Positions 51,111 to 59,929 of a stretch of DNA of 64,000 bases are shown one piece after another; position 1 is the stretch's first letter, and every line of letters begins with the position of its first letter. Location: NCBI RefSeq assembly GCF_006970865.1, contig NZ_CP035503.1, positions 2,431,001 through 2,495,000 of the forward strand, given 5' to 3'. Under the pieces are notes generated by a model. The model was not told where the DNA came from, did no database searches, and saw only the letters and a program-made list of their open reading frames with translations. Source of the stretch: Rhodoferax sediminis (GTDB taxonomy: Bacteria > Pseudomonadota > Gammaproteobacteria > Burkholderiales > Burkholderiaceae_C). Position numbers and translations under genes: made by a program.

Positions 51111-52820
51111 TTAAGCTTTTGCCTTGACGTAGCGGCCCGGAGCCGCTTCGATGACTTTGTATTTGCCCTTGCCATAGGCCTTGGGGGCGGTAATCTGTTT
51201 GCCCGCGTGACCCGCGAGCCAGTCGGACCAGTCGGCCCACCAGCTGCCCGGATACTCCTTGGCGCTGGCAATCCACGCCTGCGCCGTGGGCGGGAATTTG
51301 TCGTGATTGGCAATCCAGTGGCTGCGCTTGTTCTTGGCGGGCGGGTTGATGACCCCCGCAATATGGCCCGATGCCCCCATCACGAAACGCTTCTTGCCCG
51401 GCAGCCACTGCGTGGAGGCATACGCACCGCCAATTGGCACGATGTGATCTTCGCGCGAGCCGTAGATATACACCGGCAGGTCCAGTTTGCGCAGGTCCAC
51501 GGCCTCGCCGCACACGATGGCCTTGCCCGGCTTGATCAGGTTGTTTTCCAGGTAGGTGTTGCGCAGGTACCAGGCGTAAAACGGGCCCGGCAGGTTGGTG
51601 GAGTCGCCGTTCCAGTAGAGCAGGTCGAACGCCGGCGGGGTCTCGCCCTTGAGGTAGTTGCCCACCACATAGTTCCACACCAGCTCGTTCGGGCGCAGCG
51701 CGCTGAAGGTCGAGGCCAGGTCCTGGCCCTTGAGCAGGCCGCCCTTGCCCATCTCCATTTCGCGGTACTTGACCATGCCTTCGTCGATGAAGATGTCGAG
51801 GATGCCGGTATCGCTGAAATCCAGCAAGGTGGTGAGCAGGGTAAGGCTGGCCACCGGCTTCTCGCCGCGTGCCGCCAGCACCGCCAGCGCGGTGGACAGA
51901 ATGGTGCCGCCGACGCAAAAACCCAGGGCATTAATTCTCTTGGCCCCCGTGATCTCTTGCGTGACTGCTATCGCCTTGATAGCAGCGTCTTCGATGTAAT
52001 CATCCCAGGTCTTGTTCCCGAGCGAGGCGTCCGGGTTGCGCCAGCTCACCACGAACGTGCGATGGCCCTGCGCCACCGCGTAGCGGATCAGCGAGTTGTC
52101 AGGCTGCAGGTCAAGAATGTAGAACTTGTTGATGCACGGCGGCACCAGCAGGAATGGGCGCTCGTACACCTTGGCCGTGAGCGGCTTGTACTCGATCAGC
52201 TGGAACAGCTCGTTCTCGAACACCACGGCGCCTTCGGTGGTGGCGACGTTCTTGCCCACCTCGAAAACGCTCTCGTCCGTCATGGACACATGGCCCCGAC
52301 GCATGTCCCGCAGCAGGTTGGCGAGCCCCGCGGCGATGCTCTCGCCCTGGGTCTCGATGGCCTTTTGCTGCGCGTCGGCATTGAACGCCAGAAAGTTGCT
52401 CGGGGCCGAGGCGGCCATCCATTGCTCGACCGCAAAGCGGATGCGCGCCTTGGCCTTTTCGTCGCCCTCGACGGACTCCGCCATGGCCATCAGCGTGCGG
52501 GCGTTCAGCAGGTAGGTCGAGGCGGAGAAGGCCGAGACGAGGTTGTGGCTCCAGGCGTCCGCCTTGAAGCGCTTGTCGTTGCTCGTCGGGACGGCCTGCA
52601 CACTCTCGTTCCACAGCTGCATCGCCTCGCTCACATACTGCTGCTGCAGCTCCTGCAGCCGTGCGGGCGGCAAGGTCACAGGAGTCACGGAGGCCAATGC
52701 GCCGGCGCCGCCCAGGTCCACCCCTTGATAAGACTGCATCGTCTTGTTCCAGTTATCGCTGAAGGCTTGCTGAAATTGTTGGGCCGCCTGGGCCCAGAAC
52801 TCCGGAGATTCCTGATTCAT
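51111..52820 (-). CDS. phaC: class I polyhydroxyalkanoate synthase
   Basis: A 569-residue PHA synthase. The catalytic cysteine is C302 in the box LGFCVGG; the Asp is in SREDHIVPIGG and the His in GASGHIAGVINPP. It polymerises (R)-3-hydroxybutyryl-CoA on granules. First gene of the pha operon. Residues about 280-298 are encoded by a sequence resembling the dispersed repeat. Confidence 0.96.
   Translation of the reverse strand: MNQESPEFWAQAAQQFQQAFSDNWNKTMQSYQGVDLGGAGALASVTPVTLPPARLQELQQQYVSEAMQLWNESVQAVPTSNDKRFKADAWSHNLVSAFSASTYLLNARTLMAMAESVEGDEKAKARIRFAVEQWMAASAPSNFLAFNADAQQKAIETQGESIAAGLANLLRDMRRGHVSMTDESVFEVGKNVATTEGAVVFENELFQLIEYKPLTAKVYERPFLLVPPCINKFYILDLQPDNSLIRYAVAQGHRTFVVSWRNPDASLGNKTWDDYIEDAAIKAIAVTQEITGAKRINALGFCVGGTILSTALAVLAARGEKPVASLTLLTTLLDFSDTGILDIFIDEGMVKYREMEMGKGGLLKGQDLASTFSALRPNELVWNYVVGNYLKGETPPAFDLLYWNGDSTNLPGPFYAWYLRNTYLENNLIKPGKAIVCGEAVDLRKLDLPVYIYGSREDHIVPIGGAYASTQWLPGKKRFVMGASGHIAGVINPPAKNKRSHWIANHDKFPPTAQAWIASAKEYPGSWWADWSDWLAGHAGKQITAPKAYGKGKYKVIEAAPGRYVKAKA
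51925..51983 (-). repeat. dispersed repeat-like segment inside phaC
   Basis: Read leftwards, GCTAT, CAAGGCG, ATAGC (stem at 51967-51983) is followed by AGTCACGCAAGAGATCACGG and GGGCCAAGAGAATTAAT. The 5-7-5 geometry and the ACGGGGGC tail fit the family. It is in the coding orientation of phaC. Confidence 0.45.
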
Positions 52821-52882
52821 GCCGTCTCCTCGTGATACTGTTATTTATAAGCTTTAATTTAACACTCTACGCGCGCTTTTAG

Positions 52883-53176
52883 ATGTATCTCATTGTCATT
52901 GGCTGGATATACGTGACCCTGATGATGGCGGTGGTCGAAGCCGCCAGCAGCACCGGCACCATTCTGGGTGGCATCGCCACCTTTGTCTTCTATGGATTGG
53001 CACCGATGGCCTTGCTGGTGTACCTGATGGGCTCGCCCGCGCGGCGCCGCGCCATCAAGGCCCGCGAGGCAGCGGCCGGGCAGGCCGAAGCCGCGTCAGA
53101 CGAGCCAGATGCAGGCAGCCAGGCGCCCGCTGCCGCCGAGGGCGACGGCATCGCGCCGGTGCGAAAAAAACCTTGA
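52883..53176 (+). CDS. conserved small membrane protein, function unknown
   Basis: A 97-residue protein with two hydrophobic helices (about residues 2-22 and 28-48), followed by SPARRRAIKAREAA and an Ala/Glu/Asp-rich tail. The helical part looks like a conserved hypothetical from Comamonadaceae. It is divergent from phaC (62-base gap). Its last 81 bases overlap the 3' end of the convergent pgeF gene. Confidence 0.7.
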   Translation: MYLIVIGWIYVTLMMAVVEAASSTGTILGGIATFVFYGLAPMALLVYLMGSPARRRAIKAREAAAGQAEAASDEPDAGSQAPAAAEGDGIAPVRKKP

Positions 53177-53887
53177 AGGATCGCTCACGGTGCACCACGG
53201 CGCACTGCCGTCATTGCCGTGGATGCTGGTAATGCCCAGCGCCTGCAAACGCCGGCGTGCCAGCCCCGCGAGATCGGCCAGCCATTTGCCGCCGGCGCGC
53301 GGCCTGAAGCAAGCGGCCGCTGGCGGGTCGTGCACCTCGAAAGCGGCCTTGACCTCCGGCCCCACCTCGAACTGCTCGGGGCCGATGCATGGACCCAGCC
53401 ACGCTATGATTTCCGCAGCGCCATCCCCAGTATCGGTATGGGCTAGAGCCCGAAAAGATTCAATAGTCGATTCCAGCACGCCGCGCCCGCCCTCGCCCGC
53501 CAGCCCGCGCCAGCCCGCGTGCGCGGCGGCCACCGCACTGCCCTTCCGATTGGTGAACAAGACGGGCAGGCAGTCCGCGACCATGATGGTGCAGGCCACG
53601 CCGGGACTGTGGGTCATGCAGCCATCGGCCGGCGTGCCATCGGGCGTTTGCGCGTCAAGCGTTGCCACCTGCCGGCCGTGGATTTGCTGCAGGAACACCG
53701 GTCGCACACCAAGAGCCTGTTGCAGCAGCCGGCGATTGGCCTGCACGGCCGCCGGTGCATCGCCCACGTGATCGCCCAGGTTCAGGCTCTCATAGGGACC
53801 CGTGCTGACGCCGCCGCTGCGCGTGGTGCACAGCGCGCGCACCGTGGCCGGCGCGGGCCAGTCGGGCATCAGCCAGTCGTGCTGCAT
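53096..53887 (-). CDS. pgeF: YfiH/PgeF family laccase-domain protein (purine nucleoside phosphorylase/peptidoglycan editing)
   Basis: A 263-residue YfiH-family protein. The metal-site motifs are LQQIHGRQV, MVADCLPVLF, AAAHAGWRGLAGE and GPCIGPEQFEVGPEV. Members have been described as copper-dependent polyphenol oxidases, purine nucleoside phosphorylases and peptidoglycan-editing factors; I cannot choose from sequence. Convergent overlap with the small membrane gene; maiA lies 11 bases upstream. Confidence 0.88.
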   Translation of the reverse strand: MQHDWLMPDWPAPATVRALCTTRSGGVSTGPYESLNLGDHVGDAPAAVQANRRLLQQALGVRPVFLQQIHGRQVATLDAQTPDGTPADGCMTHSPGVACTIMVADCLPVLFTNRKGSAVAAAHAGWRGLAGEGGRGVLESTIESFRALAHTDTGDGAAEIIAWLGPCIGPEQFEVGPEVKAAFEVHDPPAAACFRPRAGGKWLADLAGLARRRLQALGITSIHGNDGSAPWCTVSDPSRFFSHRRDAVALGGSGRLAACIWLV

Positions 53888-53898
53888 GCGCGAACCGC

Positions 53899-54537
53899 TC
53901 AGGGCTCGTTGTCGGGGCAGGCGGACGGCTGCGCCTTCTGGAAGGCATCGAGCGCCATGCAGGCGTCGAACGCGGCCATGGTGCGCGGCAGGCCGTCAAA
54001 GCTTACCTTGAAGCGCTGGCCATTGAAGATCTGCGGCACCAGGCAGCAGTCGGCCAGCGTGGGCGTCTGGCCATAGCAGTAGGTGGACGCGGGCAGCAGG
54101 GCCAGTTCGCGCTCGAACGCCTCCAGCCCGGTGCGCACCCAGTGCTGGTACCACTTGTTTTTCGCGTCGTCGCTCACGCCCATGTCCCGGACCAGGTACT
54201 TGAGCACACGCAGGTTGTTCAGCGGATGGATCTCGCAGGCTACGGTCTGCGCCAGCGCGCGCACGCGGGCCCGGCCCAGCGCGTCCTTGGGCAGCAGGGC
54301 CGGCTCGGGGTGGGTTTCGTCCAGGTACTCGATGATCGCCATCGACTGGCCCAGGCGCTGGCCGTCAATCTCCAGCGTGGGCACCAGCAGCTCGGGCGAT
54401 ATCGCGGCATAGCCGGGCTGCCTGTGCTCGCCCTTGGCAATGTGCACGGGAATGTACTCGTACGCCAGCCCCTTGAGCTGCAGCGCAATGCGCACGCGAA
54501 ATGAGGCGGAGGAACGAAAGTAGTTGTAGAGCTTCAT
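53899..54537 (-). CDS. maiA: maleylacetoacetate isomerase (zeta-class GST)
   Basis: A 212-residue zeta GST. The opening LYNYFRSSASFRVRIAL contains the catalytic SSxS motif; LVPTLEIDGQRLGQSMAIIEYLDE and the CEIHPLNNLRVLKYL helix are diagnostic. It isomerises maleylacetoacetate (tyrosine route) or, in some bacteria, maleylpyruvate from gentisate. The gentisate reading fits the 3-hydroxybenzoate 6-hydroxylase gene 7 kb away, but no other homogentisate or gentisate genes adjoin it. Confidence 0.88.
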   Translation of the reverse strand: MKLYNYFRSSASFRVRIALQLKGLAYEYIPVHIAKGEHRQPGYAAISPELLVPTLEIDGQRLGQSMAIIEYLDETHPEPALLPKDALGRARVRALAQTVACEIHPLNNLRVLKYLVRDMGVSDDAKNKWYQHWVRTGLEAFERELALLPASTYCYGQTPTLADCCLVPQIFNGQRFKVSFDGLPRTMAAFDACMALDAFQKAQPSACPDNEP

Positions 54538-54625
54538 GGGATGCAAGGATAAACCGGATGCGCGGGGACGGCCGCGATTTCGGCAAATAATCGGAGTCCC
54601 GCAACCGCAACGAGAAACACCCAAT

Positions 54626-55597
54626 ATGCCGAACCGCGAGTCAGACTCAGGCATGCGGGCATTGCACGGCGCCAGCCAGGGCGCGTGGCTGGCAGTGGTG
54701 GTGCTGATCGGCCTGAACCTGCGCCCCTTCCTGACCGGCATCGGTCCGCTGGTGGCCAGCATTCGCAGCAGCACCGGTCTGGACTACCGCGGCATTGCCT
54801 GGCTGACCCTGTTGCCCATGCTGCTGATGGGCGTTGCCGCGTTCTTCGCGCCGTCCCTGCTGCGAGTACTGGGAGCACGCGTCACCATACTGGGCACACT
54901 CGTGCTGCTGGGCCTGGGCTCAGCGCTGCGCGGCGTCGCGCCGGGCGGTGGCACCCTGATCGCGACGGCCGCGCTGTGCGGCCTCGGCGTCGCGCTCATC
55001 CAGTCCGCGTTCCCGGGGCTCATCAAGCGCGAGTTTCGTGACCATGTGGCACCGGTCACCGGGCTGTACTCGGCGACCCTGATGGGTGGCGGCGCCCTCG
55101 GCGCGCAGCTCACGCCCCTCGTCAGTGACTGGTCCGGCAGCTGGCGCCAGGCGCTGGCCTGGTGGTCGGTGCCGGTCGCGCTGGCGCTCGTGCTGGCATG
55201 GCGTGTACTGCCGCGCCACGAAGCGCCGGTCACCGGCGCAGCGCCTTCGGCGGCGCTGCTGCGGCGCCCGCGCACCTGGCTGCTGATGATCTGCTTTGGC
55301 CTCGTCAACGGCGGCTGGTTCGCGATGACGCTGGTCGTCGCGCTCGATCACCTGCCAGACCACGAGCGCGCCGGCGCGCTGAGTGCGTTGATGCAGGGCG
55401 GCGGTTTTCTGCTTGCCGCATTGTCGCCTTGGCTGGTCGCCGTGCTGTACGACGCGACAGGCAGCTTCGGCGCGGGCTGGACCATGCATCTTGCCTTTGT
55501 AACGCTGGTCTTCGGACTCACGGCCCGCCTGGCGCCAAGCCGCTATGCGGTGGTCATGGCCGCGACGAACAAGCCGGCCGCAGCGCGGCCGCGCTGA
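54626..55597 (+). CDS. MFS permease of the CynX/NimT type with an apparent internal deletion
   Basis: A 323-residue MFS protein; family members are near 400 residues with 12 helices. The N-terminal half (LNLRPFLTGIGPLVASI, then helices to about 185) looks normal. At about residues 225-240 the sequence runs LVNGGWFAMTLVVALDHLPD. From memory, homologues have roughly 70 more residues between the NGG and the segment before VVALDHLPD (helices 8-10), so two to three helices seem missing while the frame is kept. Function is doubtful. It is divergent from maiA and convergent with quiC. Confidence 0.75.
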   Translation: MPNRESDSGMRALHGASQGAWLAVVVLIGLNLRPFLTGIGPLVASIRSSTGLDYRGIAWLTLLPMLLMGVAAFFAPSLLRVLGARVTILGTLVLLGLGSALRGVAPGGGTLIATAALCGLGVALIQSAFPGLIKREFRDHVAPVTGLYSATLMGGGALGAQLTPLVSDWSGSWRQALAWWSVPVALALVLAWRVLPRHEAPVTGAAPSAALLRRPRTWLLMICFGLVNGGWFAMTLVVALDHLPDHERAGALSALMQGGGFLLAALSPWLVAVLYDATGSFGAGWTMHLAFVTLVFGLTARLAPSRYAVVMAATNKPAAARPR

Positions 55598-55634
55598 ACG
55601 CCGGGTCCCCTACCACCTCGGGCGGCGCGAGGCG

Positions 55635-57590
55635 TCAGCGCTGCCCGCCCTGCTCCTGCGACGCCATGCGCGCCGGCGCATTGACGGCGCCGTAGCCGTC
55701 ATAGTCGTTGCGCTGCACGATCTCGAAGAAGAAACGGTCGGCAAACGCTTCGGTGTAGGCGTGGAAGTACTCGCCAGTTGTCGAGCGGTCGTACAGGATG
55801 TCCAGTGCCTGCATGCGCCGCACCAGAGGCTCGTCCAGATCCAGGCGCGCCAGCAAGTCGTCGTAATAGTTGCCGGAGATCGGCACGAAGCGCACGTCAT
55901 TGGCGCGCAGCCGGGTCATCGCGGCGAAGATGTCGTCGCAGCGCAGCGCGATATGGTGCACGCTGGCGCCCGAGCGGCCGGTGGCACTGACCTGGCGCGC
56001 GGTGCGCGTGCGCTGGCTCAGCGACACGTTGAGCACCATGCGCACGCTGCGCCCGGCATTGGCCAGGCCGCAACTGCGGATCAGGCCGAACGGGTCGGCC
56101 AGCTCCAGGCTCTCGCCCGGCTGCAGGCCGAGCACAGCGCGGCAAAACAGCATCCAGGTGTCGAACTGGTCGTTGGCCAGACCCATGGCGATATGGTCGA
56201 TGGCCTGCAGCCCGCAAGCCGCGGGGGCATCGGTGCGCGATGCTTCGGACGCTTCGGGCACGAAGTCAGCCGCCAGCCCGCCCACATCACCCGCTGCACC
56301 GGGCACGAAATGCACCACGGTGCCGCCGGGCGCCACGATCGCGGGCAGCCGCAGCTCGTTCGGCCCGCGCGGACTGTCGTAGCGCGCCGACAGCAGCGCG
56401 CTGGCCCGGTTCGCGGCGCGCGCCGGATCACTCGTGACCAGCCCCAGCGCACACACCGAGGGCCCTTGCTGGTCGAAGCGGGCGCGGGCATCCGAGCCCG
56501 GCTGGGCGTTGACGATCAGTTTGATGCCGCCCTGCCGGTACAGCGTCACGGCCTTGGAGCGGTGCCGGCCGGCGCGCGCGAAGCCAAGCTGTTCGAACAG
56601 CGCGCCCAGCGCGACGGCAGCCTCGTCATCGACGCCGAACTCCAGGAACGCGATGCCCCCCAGCGGCAGCGCGTCGGGCGGATCGAACAGCTCGATGCGA
56701 CGCAGCGTGCTGTCGGCCATCTCGCGCAGGGCATCGGAGGGCGCGTCCTGATCCGTCCCGTCGCGCAAGCGCTCGAGGCGGCGCCGCACCTGGCTCTCCA
56801 GGTACAGGAGCGAGCGCATGGCGTCGACCGCGGTGCGCCGGTTGGGCGTCTCGCGGAACACGTCGTTGAATATCTCCAGCGACAGATTGCCGTCGTAGCC
56901 CGACAAGAGCGTCTTCTCAAAAAAATTCTCGAGGTCGAACTGGCCCTGGCCGGGGAAGTTGCGGTGGTGGCGGGCCCACTGCAGCACATCCATCGCGAGC
57001 AGCGGCGCGTCGGCCATCTGCACGAAGAAAATCCGCTCGCCGGGAATGTCCTTGATGCCGGCCGGATCGTCGCCCAGCGACAGCGTGTGAAAGCTGTCCA
57101 GGATCAAGCCGAGGTGCGGGTGGTTGGCGCGCTCCACGAGGCGCCAGGCCTGCGCATACAGCTTGACCCAGCGGCCCCAGGCCAACGCCTCGAATCCGAT
57201 GCGCAGGTTGCGCCGTGCGGCGCGCTCGGCCAGTTCGTGCAGCTGCGCGGCCGAACGCTCGGCGTCACCCTGCGACTGCGGCGAGGTGTTGGAGCACACC
57301 AGCATCAGCGGCGCGCCGAGCGCCTGCATCACATCGAACTTGCGCTCGGCGCGCTCGAGATTGCGCCGGAACAGCTCGTCCGGCATGCCCTCGAAGTCGC
57401 GCAGCGGCTGGTACAAGTCGATGCCCAGGCCCAGGTCGGCGGCCATGGCGCGCAGTTCTGTGGCGCTGCCGTTGAAGTTGATGAAGTCGTTCTCGAACAG
57501 TTCGATCGCGTCGAAACGCGCGGCGGCGATCGCCTCGAGCTTCTGGCGCAAGGTGCCGCTCATGGAGACGGTGGCGATGGATCGGCGCAT
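55635..57590 (-). CDS. quiC: 3-dehydroshikimate dehydratase, QuiC-type (sugar isomerase/HPPD fusion)
   Basis: A 651-residue two-domain protein. The N-terminal half (about 1-290) is an AP-endonuclease-2/sugar isomerase-like TIM barrel (TVSMSGTLRQKLEAI, DSFHTL, FFVQMAD); the C-terminal half is a 4-hydroxyphenylpyruvate dioxygenase-like VOC domain with IDHIAMGLAN, VHHIALRCDD and FFFEIVQR. The N-terminal domain dehydrates 3-dehydroshikimate to protocatechuate. It is coupled with a shikimate dehydrogenase-like gene and a transporter. Confidence 0.88.
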   Translation of the reverse strand: MRRSIATVSMSGTLRQKLEAIAAARFDAIELFENDFINFNGSATELRAMAADLGLGIDLYQPLRDFEGMPDELFRRNLERAERKFDVMQALGAPLMLVCSNTSPQSQGDAERSAAQLHELAERAARRNLRIGFEALAWGRWVKLYAQAWRLVERANHPHLGLILDSFHTLSLGDDPAGIKDIPGERIFFVQMADAPLLAMDVLQWARHHRNFPGQGQFDLENFFEKTLLSGYDGNLSLEIFNDVFRETPNRRTAVDAMRSLLYLESQVRRRLERLRDGTDQDAPSDALREMADSTLRRIELFDPPDALPLGGIAFLEFGVDDEAAVALGALFEQLGFARAGRHRSKAVTLYRQGGIKLIVNAQPGSDARARFDQQGPSVCALGLVTSDPARAANRASALLSARYDSPRGPNELRLPAIVAPGGTVVHFVPGAAGDVGGLAADFVPEASEASRTDAPAACGLQAIDHIAMGLANDQFDTWMLFCRAVLGLQPGESLELADPFGLIRSCGLANAGRSVRMVLNVSLSQRTRTARQVSATGRSGASVHHIALRCDDIFAAMTRLRANDVRFVPISGNYYDDLLARLDLDEPLVRRMQALDILYDRSTTGEYFHAYTEAFADRFFFEIVQRNDYDGYGAVNAPARMASQEQGGQR

Positions 57591-57601
57591 GGTCGCTGGC
57601 C

Positions 57602-58435
57602 TCAGTATTCGATCTGCGACACCGCGCGCAACTCGTCCGAGGTCGCCGTGCCGAAGCCGAAGAACTCAAGGTAGGCGGGGATCATTTCGAACAGCATATC
57701 GGTGCCGACCTGCACCGCGCAACCCTTGGCTCTGGCGGCGCGCAGCAGCGGCGTGTACTCGGCCTTCATGACCACCTCGCCGACGAAGGTTTGGGGGTCG
57801 ATGCGGTCGATGTCGAAGGGCAGCGCATCACCGTCCTTCATCCCCAGCGGCGTGGCATTGACCACGATGTCGTGGCCGGCGGGATCATTCGAACCGGTCT
57901 GCACGACCAGCTCCGGGTAGTGCTGCAGCAGCCGCTCGCGCAGCGCGTCGGCCGAGGCGGCGTGCGCGTCGAACAGGCTGATAGCGGCAGCACCGGCCGC
58001 CGCCAGTGACGCCGCGATCGCCGAGCCGACACCACCGCAGCCGGCCACCAGCACGCGCGTGCCACGGATCTGCCGCCCCTTGCGCTCGGCGCCGCGCACG
58101 AAGCCCACGCCGTCGAACTGGTCGCCCAGCAGCATGCCGTCGGGGCGTTTGAGCAATGCGTTGCAGGCGCCCGCGATGCGTGCGGTGGGCGTGACCTCGT
58201 CGGCCAGTGACAGCGTCGTGATCTTGTGCGGCATGGTCACGAGCGCGCCGCGCAGGTTGGTCAGCCGCGCCAGCGCGGCCAGCGCCGCCGGGTAGTCCTC
58301 GGGCTTGACGCCCATCGGGACCACGACCGCATCGATGCCCTGCTTGTCGAACCAGGGGTTGTAAATCATTGGCGCCTTGAACGCCTCGGTCGGATAACCC
58401 AGGTGGGCGATGAGCGTGGTCTTGCCGCTGATCAT
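57602..58435 (-). CDS. quinate/shikimate dehydrogenase (AroE-like)
   Basis: A 277-residue shikimate dehydrogenase fold. The substrate-binding region has GALVTMPHKITTLSLADEV with the catalytic lysine; the Rossmann motif AGCGGVGSAIAASL is near residue 135. In this catabolic operon it would oxidise shikimate or quinate toward 3-dehydroshikimate for QuiC, rather than serve biosynthesis. It lies 11 bases upstream of quiC. The N-terminal extension to 58651 is not supported. Confidence 0.88.
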   Translation of the reverse strand: MISGKTTLIAHLGYPTEAFKAPMIYNPWFDKQGIDAVVVPMGVKPEDYPAALAALARLTNLRGALVTMPHKITTLSLADEVTPTARIAGACNALLKRPDGMLLGDQFDGVGFVRGAERKGRQIRGTRVLVAGCGGVGSAIAASLAAAGAAAISLFDAHAASADALRERLLQHYPELVVQTGSNDPAGHDIVVNATPLGMKDGDALPFDIDRIDPQTFVGEVVMKAEYTPLLRAARAKGCAVQVGTDMLFEMIPAYLEFFGFGTATSDELRAVSQIEY

Positions 58436-58460
58436 GGCAGTCTTTCCTTGCGTTGGGGGC

Positions 58461-59810
58461 TCAGGCGGCGACGGCGCGCAGCTTCTTGCCGAGCTGCTCC
58501 ATCGGCACGTTGTAGGTCTCGCGCGCCGACCAGGCCGACACCGCGGCGACCACGCTGGTGGCCGTGGTGAACAGCGCCACGGGCATCCAGCCGGTTGGGC
58601 CGTCGCCGAGCAGGGCCGCGCTGATGGCGGGCGCGAAACCGCCCAGCGCAAAGCCGATCTGCGTGCCGATGGCCATGCCCGACAGGCGCACGCGGGTGTC
58701 GAACATCTCGCCGTACAGCGCCGGCCAGACGCCGTTGGCCGCGCTATAGACGACTCCCGACAGCAACAGGCCGAAGGTGAAGATGAGCGTCATGTCGGCA
58801 CTGGCGATGGCCCACATGTAGGGCCAGATCAGCGCGGCCGAGCCGAGCGCACCGATGATGAACACCGGACGGCGGCCGATGCGGTCCGACAGCATCGCCC
58901 ACAGCGGGATCGCCCCCAGCGCCACCACGTTGGCCAGCACCAGCATGGTGAGCATGGTGGCGCGCGGCAGATGCATGGTGTTCACCGCGTACGACAGCGT
59001 AAACACGGCGAAGATGGTGCTGACCACCGAGACCAGTGCGGCAAAGATCACGCGCAGCACGTCGGCGGCGTGATTGCTGAACAGCTCCACCACCGGCAGC
59101 CTGGGCGTGACGTGTTGCTTCTCCTCGTGCTCGAACACCGGCGTTTCAGGTAGCGAGCGCCGCACCCACACGCCGACTGCGACGACCACGGCACTGAGGA
59201 AGAACGGGATGCGCCAGCCCCAAGCCAGCAGCTGGTCTTCGGGCAGTGCCGAGACCGGGATATAGACCAGCGTGGCCAGGATCAGCCCGGCCTGCGTGCC
59301 CGACAGCGTGAAGCTGGTGAAAAAGGCGCGCCGGTGCGCCGGTGCATGCTCCAGCGTCATCGAGTTCGCGCCGGCCTGCTCGCCTGAGGCCGAGATGCCT
59401 TGCAGCAGGCGCAGCACGACCAGCATGATCGGCGAGGCAATGCCGATCTGATCGTAGGTGGGCAGCGCACCGACCAGGAAGGTCGATATGCCCATCAGCA
59501 GCAGCGTGAACGTGAGCACTTTCTTGCGCCCGAACTTGTCGCCAACGTGGCCCAGGATGAAGGCGCCGAACGGGCGCGCGATGTAGGCCACGCCGAAGGT
59601 CGCAAACGCCGCAATGCTGGCGAGCTTGGGGTCGATCGACGGAAAGAATACCTTGCCGAAAACCAGCGCCGCGGCCGTTCCGTAGATGAAAAAGTCGTAG
59701 TACTCGACCGCACTGCCAATCCAGCTCGCAAGCGCGGCTTTTTTGGGGGCGTGCACGGCTTTCGGCTGGGCGGCAGTGGCTTGGGATCCTGGGTTCATTG
59801 ATGTCTCCAT
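58461..59810 (-). CDS. MFS metabolite:H+ symporter, probable shikimate transporter
   Basis: A 449-residue 12-helix MFS protein of the ShiA/ProP (MHS) type. The signature IGSAVEYYDFFIYGTAAAL, GHVGDKFGRKKVLTFTLL and RLLQGISASGEQAGANSM are visible. Operon context with quiC and the dehydrogenase suggests import of shikimate, quinate or a related acid. The start METSMNPG at 59810 or MNPG at 59798 is possible. Divergent from tetR. Confidence 0.85.
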   Translation of the reverse strand: METSMNPGSQATAAQPKAVHAPKKAALASWIGSAVEYYDFFIYGTAAALVFGKVFFPSIDPKLASIAAFATFGVAYIARPFGAFILGHVGDKFGRKKVLTFTLLLMGISTFLVGALPTYDQIGIASPIMLVVLRLLQGISASGEQAGANSMTLEHAPAHRRAFFTSFTLSGTQAGLILATLVYIPVSALPEDQLLAWGWRIPFFLSAVVVAVGVWVRRSLPETPVFEHEEKQHVTPRLPVVELFSNHAADVLRVIFAALVSVVSTIFAVFTLSYAVNTMHLPRATMLTMLVLANVVALGAIPLWAMLSDRIGRRPVFIIGALGSAALIWPYMWAIASADMTLIFTFGLLLSGVVYSAANGVWPALYGEMFDTRVRLSGMAIGTQIGFALGGFAPAISAALLGDGPTGWMPVALFTTATSVVAAVSAWSARETYNVPMEQLGKKLRAVAA

Positions 59811-59848
59811 GGTGCGGCCTCGAAGTAGCCGGCTGACGAGAATGTACT

Positions 59849-59856
59849 AACTAGTT
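59849..59856. promoter_or_regulatory. candidate TetR operator between shikimate genes and tetR
   Basis: The palindrome AACTAGTT, within TACTAACTAGTTCG, lies 39 bases upstream of the transporter start and 73 bases upstream of tetR. It is short, so it is only a candidate. Confidence 0.3.
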
Positions 59857-59929
59857 CGCTTTTATTCATTAGTGAAAACCCTATGGTTTTGTAAATCCTC
59901 CTCCGGAAGTTTCGTGATAGGCTACAAAA

